A stretch of DNA of 64,000 bases from JACJYC01 sp964558465 (GTDB lineage Bacteria; Bacteroidota; Bacteroidia; Chitinophagales; Saprospiraceae): the NCBI GenBank assembly GCA_964558465.1, contig CAZLEF010000022.1:1-64000 (forward strand), given 5' to 3'. A model generated the notes under the pieces. It did not search any database, was not told where the DNA came from, and worked only from the letters and a program-made list of their open reading frames with translations. This document shows positions 8,093-15,883 of the stretch, piece by piece (the first letter of the stretch is position 1; each line of letters begins with the position of its first letter). The translations under genes and the position numbers were made by a program.

Positions 8093-8172
8093 TTTGTTTT
8101 GAAAAATGCCATGAATGCGCCACCCACCATTTCCAAAAAAATCCGCATCTTTACCATAAACCAGACAGCCGG

Positions 8173-8718
8173 GTGACCGAACAAGAACTCATAGACGGAT
8201 GTAAACGCAACGACCGCAAGGCGCAAAAAGCGCTTTACGACCGGTTTTCGCCGGATATGCTGGGGGTCTGCCGCAGGTATGTGAAAGTGCAGGAAGACGC
8301 GGAAGACGTGCTTTGCGAAGCTTTTTTCAAAGTTTTTGACAAGATTGACCAGTTCAAGCAGGAAGGCAGTTTTGAGGGGTGGATCCGCCGGATTGTGATC
8401 AACGAATCCCTGATGTTCTTGCGCAAATGGCATAATTTCAGTTTGACGGTGGACATCGACCAGGTGGACATCAGCGAACCCGCCACGGTGCCGGCCAGCC
8501 TTGAAGCCGAGGAAATACTCGACATCCTGAACCAATTGCCGACCGGATACCGGACGGTGTTCAACCTCTACGTACTGGAAGGCCTGAAACACAAAGAAAT
8601 TGCCGAAACGCTCGGCATCAGCATCAATACGTCCAAATCCCAGTTGATCCTCGCTAAAAAACGAATGCAGGAATTGTTGACCGCCCGCAACGCGTGGCAC
8701 AAAGAGCAGGCGGGATGA
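8173..8718 (+). CDS. ECF-type RNA polymerase sigma factor
   Basis: A 181-residue sigma-70 family factor of the extracytoplasmic-function type. Region 2 is seen at about residues 20-80 (ALYDRFSPDMLGVCRRYV, EDAEDVLCEAFFKVF, GSFEGWIRRIVINESL). Region 4 with its helix-turn-helix is at about 115-165 (LPTGYRTVFNLYVLEGLKHKEIAETL, followed by INTSKSQLILAKKRM). The start is the GTG at 8173, which gives MTEQELIDGCKRN, a normal beginning for this family. The stop overlaps the next gene as ATGA (8715-8718), so the two proteins are translationally coupled and the partner probably controls or uses this sigma factor. Confidence 0.88.
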   Translation: MTEQELIDGCKRNDRKAQKALYDRFSPDMLGVCRRYVKVQEDAEDVLCEAFFKVFDKIDQFKQEGSFEGWIRRIVINESLMFLRKWHNFSLTVDIDQVDISEPATVPASLEAEEILDILNQLPTGYRTVFNLYVLEGLKHKEIAETLGISINTSKSQLILAKKRMQELLTARNAWHKEQAG

Positions 8719-9152
8719 TTATTCAAATCAATTTCAAACGGCTCAAAAAAATGAAAAAGGAAAAAGATATATTCGATTTGTTCCGGGAAAACCAGCATAA
8801 GCTATCCCGGAAACCTTCTCCGCAAACCTGGCAGAAACTGGAACGCAGGTTGAACCGGAGGAACCTCCATTCCGGCCACTCCGGTTGGGTATCCCTGGCA
8901 GCCGCTGTTTTGCTTTTGGTCGGGGTGATCGGCCTGTTGACCTTGTTCGCCAATCAACAACAAAAACGGGATATGGCCTCTGTGCAGCCTAAACCGGTGC
9001 TGGAGGACTTGCAGGTTCCGGCCCATCCGCAGGAAATGCTGCAGGCCGTCGAATTTTGCAGGCTTTACTGCAAACCCGGAAGCGAAAAGATCCAGGAAGG
9101 TACCTCCGGACAACGATTGGTGGTGAACCGGCAGGTGTTGAGAGGCGGGTGA
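8715..9152 (+). CDS. Single-pass membrane protein coupled to the sigma factor (possible anti-sigma)
   Basis: A 145-residue protein with a basic cytoplasmic N-terminus (KKEKDIFDLFRENQHKLS, about 14-31), a single membrane span near residues 57-77 (SLAAAVLLLVGVIGLLTLF) and a short exported tail of about 65 residues with two cysteines (FCRLYCKPG). The ATGA overlap with the sigma gene and this topology fit an anti-sigma or sigma-linked membrane factor, but I see no zinc-binding HxxxCxxC motif and no named family, so function is inferred from context. An alternative start is the ATG at 8751. Confidence 0.6.
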   Translation: MIIQINFKRLKKMKKEKDIFDLFRENQHKLSRKPSPQTWQKLERRLNRRNLHSGHSGWVSLAAAVLLLVGVIGLLTLFANQQQKRDMASVQPKPVLEDLQVPAHPQEMLQAVEFCRLYCKPGSEKIQEGTSGQRLVVNRQVLRGG

Positions 9153-9209
9153 GGAAATAGCTGGCGATCTTTGGCAAGTGCTGGAAGAAACGAATGATCG
9201 CTTTAAAAA

Positions 9210-9296
9210 CAAAGGACAGACTGCAGACTGAACTTCGGCTCCGCTCAATTCCCTGATTGGAGACTGCGGACTGCCAACTGAAGACTGCCAACTAAC
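9210..9296. repeat. Low-complexity intergenic array (gactgc-type units)
   Basis: Units such as agactgc, agactga, ggactgcc and caactga recur irregularly. The array sits between the convergent membrane protein and acyltransferase genes. No gene is seen. Confidence 0.6.
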
Positions 9297-10553
9297 CTAT
9301 TCAACAGCTTCCTCCGTCTTAAACGGGTTCCGCGGCGTCCACTCCGAGGCAGGTTCGAGGAATCGGATCAGCCGCGGCAGCAGGCGATTGACCAACGGGT
9401 TTTTATGCCGGATATAACAGGACAGACATTCCGGCCGGGCGCCTACCGAACTTTTGATCTCCAGCGCTGTTCTCGCAAAAACCAGCTTTTTTGCCCCGCA
9501 TTCGATGGCTTCCTTCGTCAGGTCGTAAAGCATGTTGAGGTAGAGTTGGCGTTCCCGGTTCTGATCTTCGTTGTACCCTAAAAAATGCGCCTCCAGGGTC
9601 CCGCCGTGGTGAATGCCCGTATAGAAGCCCACCATTTCATCGCCGTTAAAATAGGCCCAGATACGGAAATTGCCGGTCAGGGCAACCTTGAGCGTTTCCC
9701 AATAGGCCGGGTGCAGGGAAACCAGGTTAAAATCGGCATTTTCGGCTTGCTGGCGATATAAGGAGTGAATCCGGTCTTTCAATGCTCTGATCTCCGGTAA
9801 GGAAAATTCCCTGCGTTCGAGGCGCCCCAGTTTTTTTTGAGCCCGCCGGTACCGGACCCGGTATTTTGCCGAAAGATCTTCCAGGTAATCCCCCATAGAT
9901 TTCCAGTGATCTTCGATGTTCAACACCATATTGGGTTGAAAACAAAAACCGGAATAACCCTTGTCGGGCGCATTTTTGAAAAAACCGGCATTTTCAGGGT
10001 GCACGTCTTTGATGAGAACCGCTTTTGCATTCAGTTGGAGGGCTTCTTTTTCCAGGGCTGCCAGGAGCAAATCGCTGTTGGCCGGTTCATGATCCAAAAA
10101 GAAGAAACCGTGTTCGCCGGTAGCCTGCACGGCGCCACAAACCAGCATTTTGAAATTGAACAAACGGGAAACCCATCTCTTCAGCAGAAGGTTTTGATTT
10201 TCTTTTAACCAGTTCAATTGTTGCCGGGCTTCAAACCGGATCAACTGGCCCACAGCAATGCCAATGGGGTGGTTGTGGCGGTAAAAAACGAAATACCTGA
10301 ATTCCATACCTTCAGGAGGGCAAGCCTCCAGGGTCTGCAAAAAGGGAATATTGAGGTAATGGTTATCCGAAGGCGCGATTTGCTCCCAGATACCGGCTAT
10401 TTCCCTGATCGATCCGCAAACGGTGTAACCGAAACCTTCGTGCGGCAGCGAATCGATCCCGGCGGTTACTCTTTGCAGGGCAGTCCCGCAGGAACCGGTC
10501 CGGTGCAAATGTGTGGCAATAGCAAAAGACCTGGAAACAAGACAATGGATCAT
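9297..10553 (-). CDS. GNAT/FemAB-like acyltransferase family protein
   Basis: About 418 residues, resembling the FemAB/BioF2-like double-GNAT proteins that transfer acyl or aminoacyl groups. Supporting stretches are the mid-region RYRRAQKKLGRLERREF, the strand-turn IWAYFNGDEMVGFYTGIHHGGTL typical of GNAT beta strands, and the end of the fold LYDLTKEAIECGAKKLVFARTALEIKS. No signal peptide or membrane span is clear. I start at the ATG at 10553; a further in-frame start at 10598 lies upstream of a near-perfect -7 box (TATCTTTC, minus strand, 10573-10580). Substrate unknown. The gene stands alone between two repeat arrays. Confidence 0.65.
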   Translation of the reverse strand: MIHCLVSRSFAIATHLHRTGSCGTALQRVTAGIDSLPHEGFGYTVCGSIREIAGIWEQIAPSDNHYLNIPFLQTLEACPPEGMEFRYFVFYRHNHPIGIAVGQLIRFEARQQLNWLKENQNLLLKRWVSRLFNFKMLVCGAVQATGEHGFFFLDHEPANSDLLLAALEKEALQLNAKAVLIKDVHPENAGFFKNAPDKGYSGFCFQPNMVLNIEDHWKSMGDYLEDLSAKYRVRYRRAQKKLGRLERREFSLPEIRALKDRIHSLYRQQAENADFNLVSLHPAYWETLKVALTGNFRIWAYFNGDEMVGFYTGIHHGGTLEAHFLGYNEDQNRERQLYLNMLYDLTKEAIECGAKKLVFARTALEIKSSVGARPECLSCYIRHKNPLVNRLLPRLIRFLEPASEWTPRNPFKTEEAVE

Positions 10554-10625
10554 CCGTTTTATGCTTCGATTTGAAAGATAACAGGTTTTGGACGGCAAAG
10601 TTTGAACACAGGTACATTTTAATGT

Positions 10626-10768
10626 TGGTGGACGGTTGAAGGTGCATCCGCCTCCGTTTTCCAGTCTCCAGTCTCGAGCCTCGAGTCTCGAGTCCGCACT
10701 CTACCGTGGGCCGTCTCCTTCGACTCCGCTCAGGAGCCTGGCCGTCTACCGTCCACCGTCCACCATCC
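10626..10768. repeat. Composite repeat block framed by an 11-bp inverted repeat
   Basis: tggtggacggt at 10626-10636 is the exact reverse complement of 10755-10765. Between them lie cagtctc/ctcgag units (three ctcgag palindromes at about 10673-10692), the dyad ctccttcgactccgctcaggag near 10716-10737, and accgtccacc units. The right arm overlaps the last codons of the pyrophosphatase homologue. Confidence 0.75.
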
Positions 10769-11393
10769 ACCTCCGGATTTCCGCCAGCGCAAATTGCTCA
10801 TCCTCCCATCTCACCAGTTCCACCTGGCCGCGCCCTTTGTAAAAGAGGAACCAGTTTTCGATGATCCGTCTGGCCGGTTCAAAATCCAGGGACAGGTCCA
10901 GGAAATTTTTGGCTTCGAATAAACGCCGGGCCGGGTCAGCCGGTACGGCGATGATCTTGATATCCTCCTCGCCCTGGTCAAGCAGCACCAGCGCCCCGAT
11001 AGGGATGCACCGGATCAGTGTCCCGGTCGAAAGGCTTTCGGACAAAACCAGAACGTCCATTGCGCCACCTTTGCTGCCCACCGTTGCCGGCATTCGGGTG
11101 CCGGGAATAAAACCGTAATTGCCCGGATAGGGCAGGAATTTGATCTTGCGGGGTGCGCCGTTCTCGAGTTCAGGCAAATATTTTCCGGTGACGGGGTCGT
11201 ACCCGATCCTGGTATTGGAGCCTGCGGGTATTTCGATAACCGCGTTGACTGCAGAGTCGGTCATTGGCGGAATCACAGACGGATCGATTTGTCCGGGTGA
11301 GGTTGGACGGCATGCGGAGGCAAACACCAGCAGCAATAAAAAAAGAATCGATACCGGGCCGGGCAAAATGGGTTGGAAGGGTTTCATGATCAT
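10746..11393 (-). CDS. Lipoprotein family I inorganic pyrophosphatase homologue, active site altered
   Basis: Homologous to soluble class A pyrophosphatase: IEIPAGSNTRIGYDPVTGKY, PYPGNYGFIPGT, DVLVL, RCIPIGAL and KIIAVP line up with E. coli Ppa. Two things are odd. It begins with a lipoprotein signal (hydrophobic 14-25, then ASAC with C28), so it should be anchored in the envelope, where PPi hydrolysis is unexpected. And the canonical DGDPxD is KGGAMD, so the positions of E. coli D65 and D67 are K108 and G110, while D113 (D70), D139 (D97), D144 (D102) and K146 (K104) remain. Reduced or changed activity is inferred. The last few codons lie in a repeat. Length 215. Confidence 0.75.
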   Translation of the reverse strand: MIMKPFQPILPGPVSILFLLLLVFASACRPTSPGQIDPSVIPPMTDSAVNAVIEIPAGSNTRIGYDPVTGKYLPELENGAPRKIKFLPYPGNYGFIPGTRMPATVGSKGGAMDVLVLSESLSTGTLIRCIPIGALVLLDQGEEDIKIIAVPADPARRLFEAKNFLDLSLDFEPARRIIENWFLFYKGRGQVELVRWEDEQFALAEIRRWMVDGGR

Positions 11394-11512
11394 TTTTTCA
11401 GGTGTGGCCAGAAAATTATTTCCAAAAGGTTTAGGGGTAAAGACCTGGATTTTTCATCCGGAACATAGAATACCTGCAAATAACATTAATCCAATTTATA
11501 AAACAACGATCA

Positions 11513-12238
11513 ATGAAAAAAATATTATTTTTAATCCTGGCTGTTGCATTCAGCGCCATCAACCGGGCAGACGCCCAAAATTGGTGGAAGAGCCGGATAA
11601 GGGGAGAAGGGCCCAAAGTGACCCGCGACCTGGATTTGCCTGCGTTTGACGCCATCCGGTTGTCCATGTCGGCCAATGTTTATATCAGCCAGGGTCCGGC
11701 GCAAAGCGTTCGGATCGAAGCCCAGCAAAACATCATCGACAACATCATCAAGGAAGTAGAGGGGAGTACCTGGCGCATCCGCCCCGACCGGATGGTCACC
11801 CGCCACGAAGGTGTCCGGATCTACATTACCGTCCCGCGCCTCACGGAAGCATCCGTGAGCGGCTCCGGCGATATCACCGGCGAAACGGCCTTTTCAGGTG
11901 TCGATCGGTTTTACAGCGGTATTTCAGGGTCCGGCAACGTTAAACTGGATCTGCAGGCCGGCGAAATTGATGTGAAAGTGAGCGGTTCCGGTAATGTCAG
12001 CCTTGAAGGTTCGGCAAACTCGCTGCTCATCAAAATTTCGGGCTCCGGGCACGTTAACGCCGATGATTTAATGGCGAAAACCTGCAATATCCAGGTTTCG
12101 GGTTCCGGCAGGTCGTCGGTCAATGTCAGCGAAGAACTGGACGTGAAGATCTCCGGTTCCGGCGATGTGGCCTATAAGGGACGGCCCCGCCTGCGGTCAA
12201 ATATTTCCGGCTCCGGCGATTTGATCAGCAAAGATTGA
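11513..12238 (+). CDS. Secreted GIN-domain (DUF2807) head protein
   Basis: A 241-residue exported protein with signal peptide MKKILFLILAVAFSAINRADA. The mature part is a DUF2807/GIN head domain, recognisable from FDAIRLSMSANVYISQGP and IYITVPRLTEASVSGSGDI. The C-terminal half is built from a beta-solenoid-like repeat in which SGSG recurs about every 20 residues (six or more copies from about residue 103 onward). Such proteins are common in Bacteroidota envelopes; a role in adhesion has been suggested but not shown. It stands alone, followed by a strong terminator at 12277. Confidence 0.85.
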   Translation: MKKILFLILAVAFSAINRADAQNWWKSRIRGEGPKVTRDLDLPAFDAIRLSMSANVYISQGPAQSVRIEAQQNIIDNIIKEVEGSTWRIRPDRMVTRHEGVRIYITVPRLTEASVSGSGDITGETAFSGVDRFYSGISGSGNVKLDLQAGEIDVKVSGSGNVSLEGSANSLLIKISGSGHVNADDLMAKTCNIQVSGSGRSSVNVSEELDVKISGSGDVAYKGRPRLRSNISGSGDLISKD

Positions 12239-12276
12239 CCCAGAGGTATACAGTCGTACTAATCCATATTTCAAGC

Positions 12277-12308
12277 GCCGCCTGGAACACCTGGCGGCCT
12301 TTTTTTTT
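12277..12308 (+). terminator. Rho-independent terminator
   Basis: gccgcc-tgg...cct-ggcggc stem (12277-12298, 6 bp plus 2 bp after one mismatch), followed by a run of nine T. It ends the GIN-domain gene. Confidence 0.85.
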
Positions 12309-12315
12309 ATTTTTG
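12308..12315 (+). promoter_or_regulatory. -7 box TATTTTTG for lipoprotein gene
   Basis: Exact TANNTTTG match directly after the terminator T-run, 17 bp before the ATG at 12333. The terminator U-tract and the -7 box share sequence. Confidence 0.6.
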
Positions 12316-12332
12316 CGGCTCAAATCCGGAAT

Positions 12333-12836
12333 ATGCGCAAAATGATATTCGTGTGGATCCTGGCGCCCTGCATGCTGGCTGGTTGCTCCGGCAATGAAGC
12401 CGGCGAATCATCGGAAACTGCATCAAAAAAAGAACTTGCAGCGGTTTTACAGGGTACCTGGGAAAGCGTTACGATCAATGTAAAGATCCATTCCATGGAA
12501 AATACCGATTCCACTGCTTATTTCAGCATTCCGGAGGAAAGCTGGAAAGACGTTTACCTGGTGAAACCGCCCAGGATGTTTTTTGAAGCCGACAAAAAAT
12601 ACCGCAGGGAACACCGCAATTTCCAGGATTCGCTCATCAGTATGAGCCGCGGGATCTGGAACGTATTTGGCGACACCCTCATGATGATCGAACCGGACGC
12701 TACCTACCAGTACCGCGTTCGACAGGCCGACGGGCTGATCACCTTTTTTACCCTGCTCGACTGGGACGGCGACGGCGTGGAAGACGATGAATATGAGGAG
12801 GTGAAACGAAAGGTCGGCATGGGGATGGGGAAGTAG
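12333..12836 (+). CDS. Lipoprotein of unknown function
   Basis: A 167-residue lipoprotein: the signal MRKMIFVWILAPCMLAGC ends in a clear lipobox (LAGC, C18). The mature part starts with a Ser/Glu-rich linker, then a compact beta-rich domain (ELAAVLQGTWESVTINVKI, KRREHRNF-type region, YQYRVRQADGLITFFTLLDWDGDGVEDDEY) reminiscent of small lipocalin-like lipoproteins that begin with a GTWE motif. The acidic DWDGDGVEDDE could bind calcium. I do not recognise a named family. It has its own -7 box at 12308 and no linked genes. Confidence 0.75.
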   Translation: MRKMIFVWILAPCMLAGCSGNEAGESSETASKKELAAVLQGTWESVTINVKIHSMENTDSTAYFSIPEESWKDVYLVKPPRMFFEADKKYRREHRNFQDSLISMSRGIWNVFGDTLMMIEPDATYQYRVRQADGLITFFTLLDWDGDGVEDDEYEEVKRKVGMGMGK

Positions 12837-12841
12837 GGTTG

Positions 12842-12920
12842 TAGCGCGGATTTTAGTCCGGGTCTTGATACTTGATACTGGATGCCGCCGTCTTGCATCC
12901 AGCATCTTGCATCTTGCCTC
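12842..12920. repeat. Low-complexity array (cttgatac / cttgcatc units)
   Basis: cttgatac occurs twice, then catcttgcatcttgc-type units follow. gatactggatgc and gcatccagcatc form a partial inverted repeat. The array lies after the lipoprotein gene. Confidence 0.6.
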
Positions 12921-12990
12921 CGGAAATTCGTTTCACTCCATGAATTCGCGACTTCGGTCAGAAAAAATTGATCATCACTTCCCTGACCCC

Positions 12991-12998
12991 TAAATTTG
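12991..12998 (+). promoter_or_regulatory. -7 box TAAATTTG for the receptor operon
   Basis: Exact TANNTTTG match, 20 bp before the ATG at 13019. It rules out the in-frame TTG at 12968 as the start. Confidence 0.65.
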
Positions 12999-13018
12999 AC
13001 CTTGTTAAACGACCAGGG

Positions 13019-15184
13019 ATGAAAAAGATGATTACAATCGGATTATTTATGTTGGCAGCCGTTCCGGGATTTTCCCAAACCCGGATCAAGGGTAAGGTCA
13101 CCGAACAAAACGGCGCGCCATTGGCGGGGGCCAACGTGTTTTTGGAAGGCGCCTATGACGGAACCACAACGGAAGAAAACGGCAATTTTGAATTCCAGAC
13201 CGAAGAAACCGGCCTCCATACCCTCCTGGTCACCTTCCTGGGGTATGACAGCATTGCAAAACCACTGGAACTGGCCGGAGGGGTCCTCGAACTGAACCTC
13301 ACTTTAAAAGAAAAAGCCGCATCCCTGGATGAAGTGGTCATCACCGCAGGGTCCATCGAAGCCGCTGCCGACCGCAAAAAAGCCGTGGTGCTTTCGCCGG
13401 TGGATATTGCCCTGACGGCCAGCGCCACGGCGGATATCGCGGGCGCCATCGCTACCTTACCCGGGGTGACCCGAAACGGAGAGTCCGGCAGGATCCTGGT
13501 TCGGGGAGGGGCCGCCTACGAAACCAAAACCTTCATGGACGGCTTGCTGGTGCAAAAACCCTACACCAATACGGTGGAAAACCTGCCCTCCCGCAACCGG
13601 TTCTCACCCTTTCTGTTCAAAGGCACACAGTTCTCCACCGGCGGATACTCAGCCGAATTCGGGCAGGCCATGTCCTCAGCCCTGATCCTGCATACCGAAG
13701 ATCTGGCCCCTGAGACGACGACCGGCGTTACCTTGTTGTCGCTGGGGGCCGGCTTGGCCCGGACCAAACGCTGGGAGAACACCTCTTTGTCGGTTAGCGG
13801 CTTGTACGCCAATCTGGCGCCTTATTTTGCCCTGATCGAGCAGGACATCGACTGGATCGCGCCCCCCCAATCCGGCAGCGCGGAAGCGGTGTTTCGCACC
13901 AAAACCTCCGAAACAGGCATGTTCAAGGCCTATGCCACAGCTTCCAGGTCCTACATGAAACTCCGGTACCCTGATTTTGACGACCCGACCGTTTTATCGC
14001 CCCTGCGGATGAGGGGTGATAATGTCTATGCCAATGTTTCTTACAAAGAGGACATCGGCAACGATTGGTTGTTGTTCGGCGGAAGCGCCTATACCTATTA
14101 TGAGGATCTCATTGAGGCGGATTTTGACCATTCTTCGAAAGAACAATCCCTGCAAACCCGGCTGACCCTGTCGCGATATTTCGATAATAAAATCAAACTG
14201 AAGATGGGCGCCGAATATTGGCGCAATACTTTTCGGGAAAATTATTCCGAACCCGGCGCCGATTTCAGGGTTGACCAACCGGAAAATTTTCTGGCGGGGT
14301 TTGTCGAAACCGAAGCCATTCTATCCGCAAAATGGGTGGGCCGGGCGGGCGTCCGGGCTGAGTATTCCGGTTTGTTGGAACGCCCGAACATCGCCCCCAG
14401 GATATCGCTGGCTTACCTGATCGACAACCGGGAGCAGATTGCAATGGCCCTCGGAAGGTTTTACCAAACCCCGGAAAATGTGTTGATGCGCTGGAATACC
14501 AACCTCGATTTTGAGTCGGCCGACCATTTCATGCTCAATTACCAGCGGATCAAAAACGGCCTTACTTTCCGGGCTGAAGCTTATTACAAGGTATACCGCG
14601 ACCTGGTAAAAACGGACCCGGCCTCCTTGCTGGCCAACAACCTGGGAAAGGGATATGCCAGAGGGCTGGATATTTTTTTCAGGGACCAAAAGACCCTGCG
14701 CAATGCCGATTACTGGATCTCCTACTCCTACCTCGATACCCGGCGCGATTACCTGGATTTTCCGGTGGAAGCGACTCCCCATTTTGCGTCCAGGCACAAT
14801 TTTTCCCTGGTCTATAAAAAATGGATGCCCGGGATCAATACCGCGTTCGGCGCAACCTACGGTTATGCCTCCGGCCGCCCTTACAACGACCCCAATTCCG
14901 GTTCATTTATGGCCGAAAGGACGCCGGATTACCACGACCTCAGTATCAACGGCAGTTATCTGACCAATATAGGCGGGCATTTTACCATCTTTTACTTTTC
15001 CGCCACCAATTTGCCCGGGTTCAAACAAACCTTCGGGTACCAGTTCAGCGCCAACCAGAACAATGACGGCGTTTACCAGGGCCGCGCCATTCAGCCTCCT
15101 GCAAGGCGGTTTTTCCTGATTGCCATCATTTTCTCCATTGGCCAGAAATACAATGCAGGCGAGATCACAACGGATGATATTTAA
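13019..15184 (+). CDS. TonB-dependent outer-membrane receptor
   Basis: Outer-membrane active transporter of about 721 residues. Order: signal peptide MKKMITIGLFMLAAVPGFS; a carboxypeptidase-regulatory-like domain (RIKGKVTEQNGAPLAGANVF to about 100); plug domain (IAGAIATLPGVTRNGESGRILVRGG, then FMDGLLVQKPY); then a 22-strand-type barrel ending PARRFFLIAIIFSIGQKYNAGE. No SusD partner follows, so it is not a classical Sus polysaccharide system. Instead it leads a likely operon with a secreted protein (27 bp later) and a LytS/LytTR pair, which suggests regulated uptake of an unknown ligand. Start chosen at 13019 from the signal peptide and the -7 box. Confidence 0.88.
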   Translation: MKKMITIGLFMLAAVPGFSQTRIKGKVTEQNGAPLAGANVFLEGAYDGTTTEENGNFEFQTEETGLHTLLVTFLGYDSIAKPLELAGGVLELNLTLKEKAASLDEVVITAGSIEAAADRKKAVVLSPVDIALTASATADIAGAIATLPGVTRNGESGRILVRGGAAYETKTFMDGLLVQKPYTNTVENLPSRNRFSPFLFKGTQFSTGGYSAEFGQAMSSALILHTEDLAPETTTGVTLLSLGAGLARTKRWENTSLSVSGLYANLAPYFALIEQDIDWIAPPQSGSAEAVFRTKTSETGMFKAYATASRSYMKLRYPDFDDPTVLSPLRMRGDNVYANVSYKEDIGNDWLLFGGSAYTYYEDLIEADFDHSSKEQSLQTRLTLSRYFDNKIKLKMGAEYWRNTFRENYSEPGADFRVDQPENFLAGFVETEAILSAKWVGRAGVRAEYSGLLERPNIAPRISLAYLIDNREQIAMALGRFYQTPENVLMRWNTNLDFESADHFMLNYQRIKNGLTFRAEAYYKVYRDLVKTDPASLLANNLGKGYARGLDIFFRDQKTLRNADYWISYSYLDTRRDYLDFPVEATPHFASRHNFSLVYKKWMPGINTAFGATYGYASGRPYNDPNSGSFMAERTPDYHDLSINGSYLTNIGGHFTIFYFSATNLPGFKQTFGYQFSANQNNDGVYQGRAIQPPARRFFLIAIIFSIGQKYNAGEITTDDI

Positions 15185-15211
15185 TTTTCTATAATCTGAA
15201 AAACTGGGAAA

Positions 15212-15871
15212 ATGAAAAAGAATTTTGTGATTGCAATATTGTTTGTTTGCGGCCTAAGCCCGCTTTTCAGCCAGAATGCCAAATACCAGACTGCCATGAA
15301 AAAGGCTTTGGTGCAATTGGATTCTGCCAATACAACCGACCAGTTGCTGGCCTCCGCCAATACCTTTGCCCGCATCGGAAATGCTGAAAAAGGCGAATGG
15401 CTGCCCGCCTATTACGAAGCCTACAGCCGGATGAATATGGCGTTCCAGTTGTTTCCGGCAGATCCGCAAAAAGCTTCCGCATCCCTGTCAGAGGCGGAAG
15501 CGGCGCTGGGACGGGCCAGGGCCATCAGAGGGGAAGAGGACTCCGAACTGGATGTCCTGGAAGCTTATATCATCATGGGCAGGGTATCGGAAAACCCGAT
15601 GGCCAACGGACAGACCCTGACGGGCAAATTCTTTGAAGTATTGGGAAAAGCGGGCGCGATCAATCCGGAAAACCCAAGGGTTCCTTTGCTCCAGGCGGTT
15701 TATACCCTCAATATGCCCGAGTTTTTTGGTGGCGGATTGGAGAAGGCCAAACCCTTGTTTGAAAAGGCGCGGGAGTTATTTGGGAAAGCTGAAACACCGG
15801 CAGATCCCTTGTCGCCGGCCTGGGGGAAAGGTATGTTTGATCATTTCATGAGCACCCTGGGTCTGAAATAA
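15212..15871 (+). CDS. Secreted helical protein in the receptor operon
   Basis: A 219-residue exported protein: signal peptide MKKNFVIAILFVCGLSPLFS, then an almost wholly helical mature part. TPR-like helices are visible (QLLASANTFARIGNAEKGEWLPAYYEAY, PQKASASLSEAEAALGRARAI, PRVPLLQAVYTLNM, KAKPLFEKARELFGKAE), so it may be a short TPR-type periplasmic adaptor. Lying 27 bp after the TonB receptor and 12 bp before the histidine kinase, it probably works with one or both. I do not recognise a named family. Confidence 0.75.
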   Translation: MKKNFVIAILFVCGLSPLFSQNAKYQTAMKKALVQLDSANTTDQLLASANTFARIGNAEKGEWLPAYYEAYSRMNMAFQLFPADPQKASASLSEAEAALGRARAIRGEEDSELDVLEAYIIMGRVSENPMANGQTLTGKFFEVLGKAGAINPENPRVPLLQAVYTLNMPEFFGGGLEKAKPLFEKARELFGKAETPADPLSPAWGKGMFDHFMSTLGLK

Positions 15872-15883
15872 ACCCATAAAACG

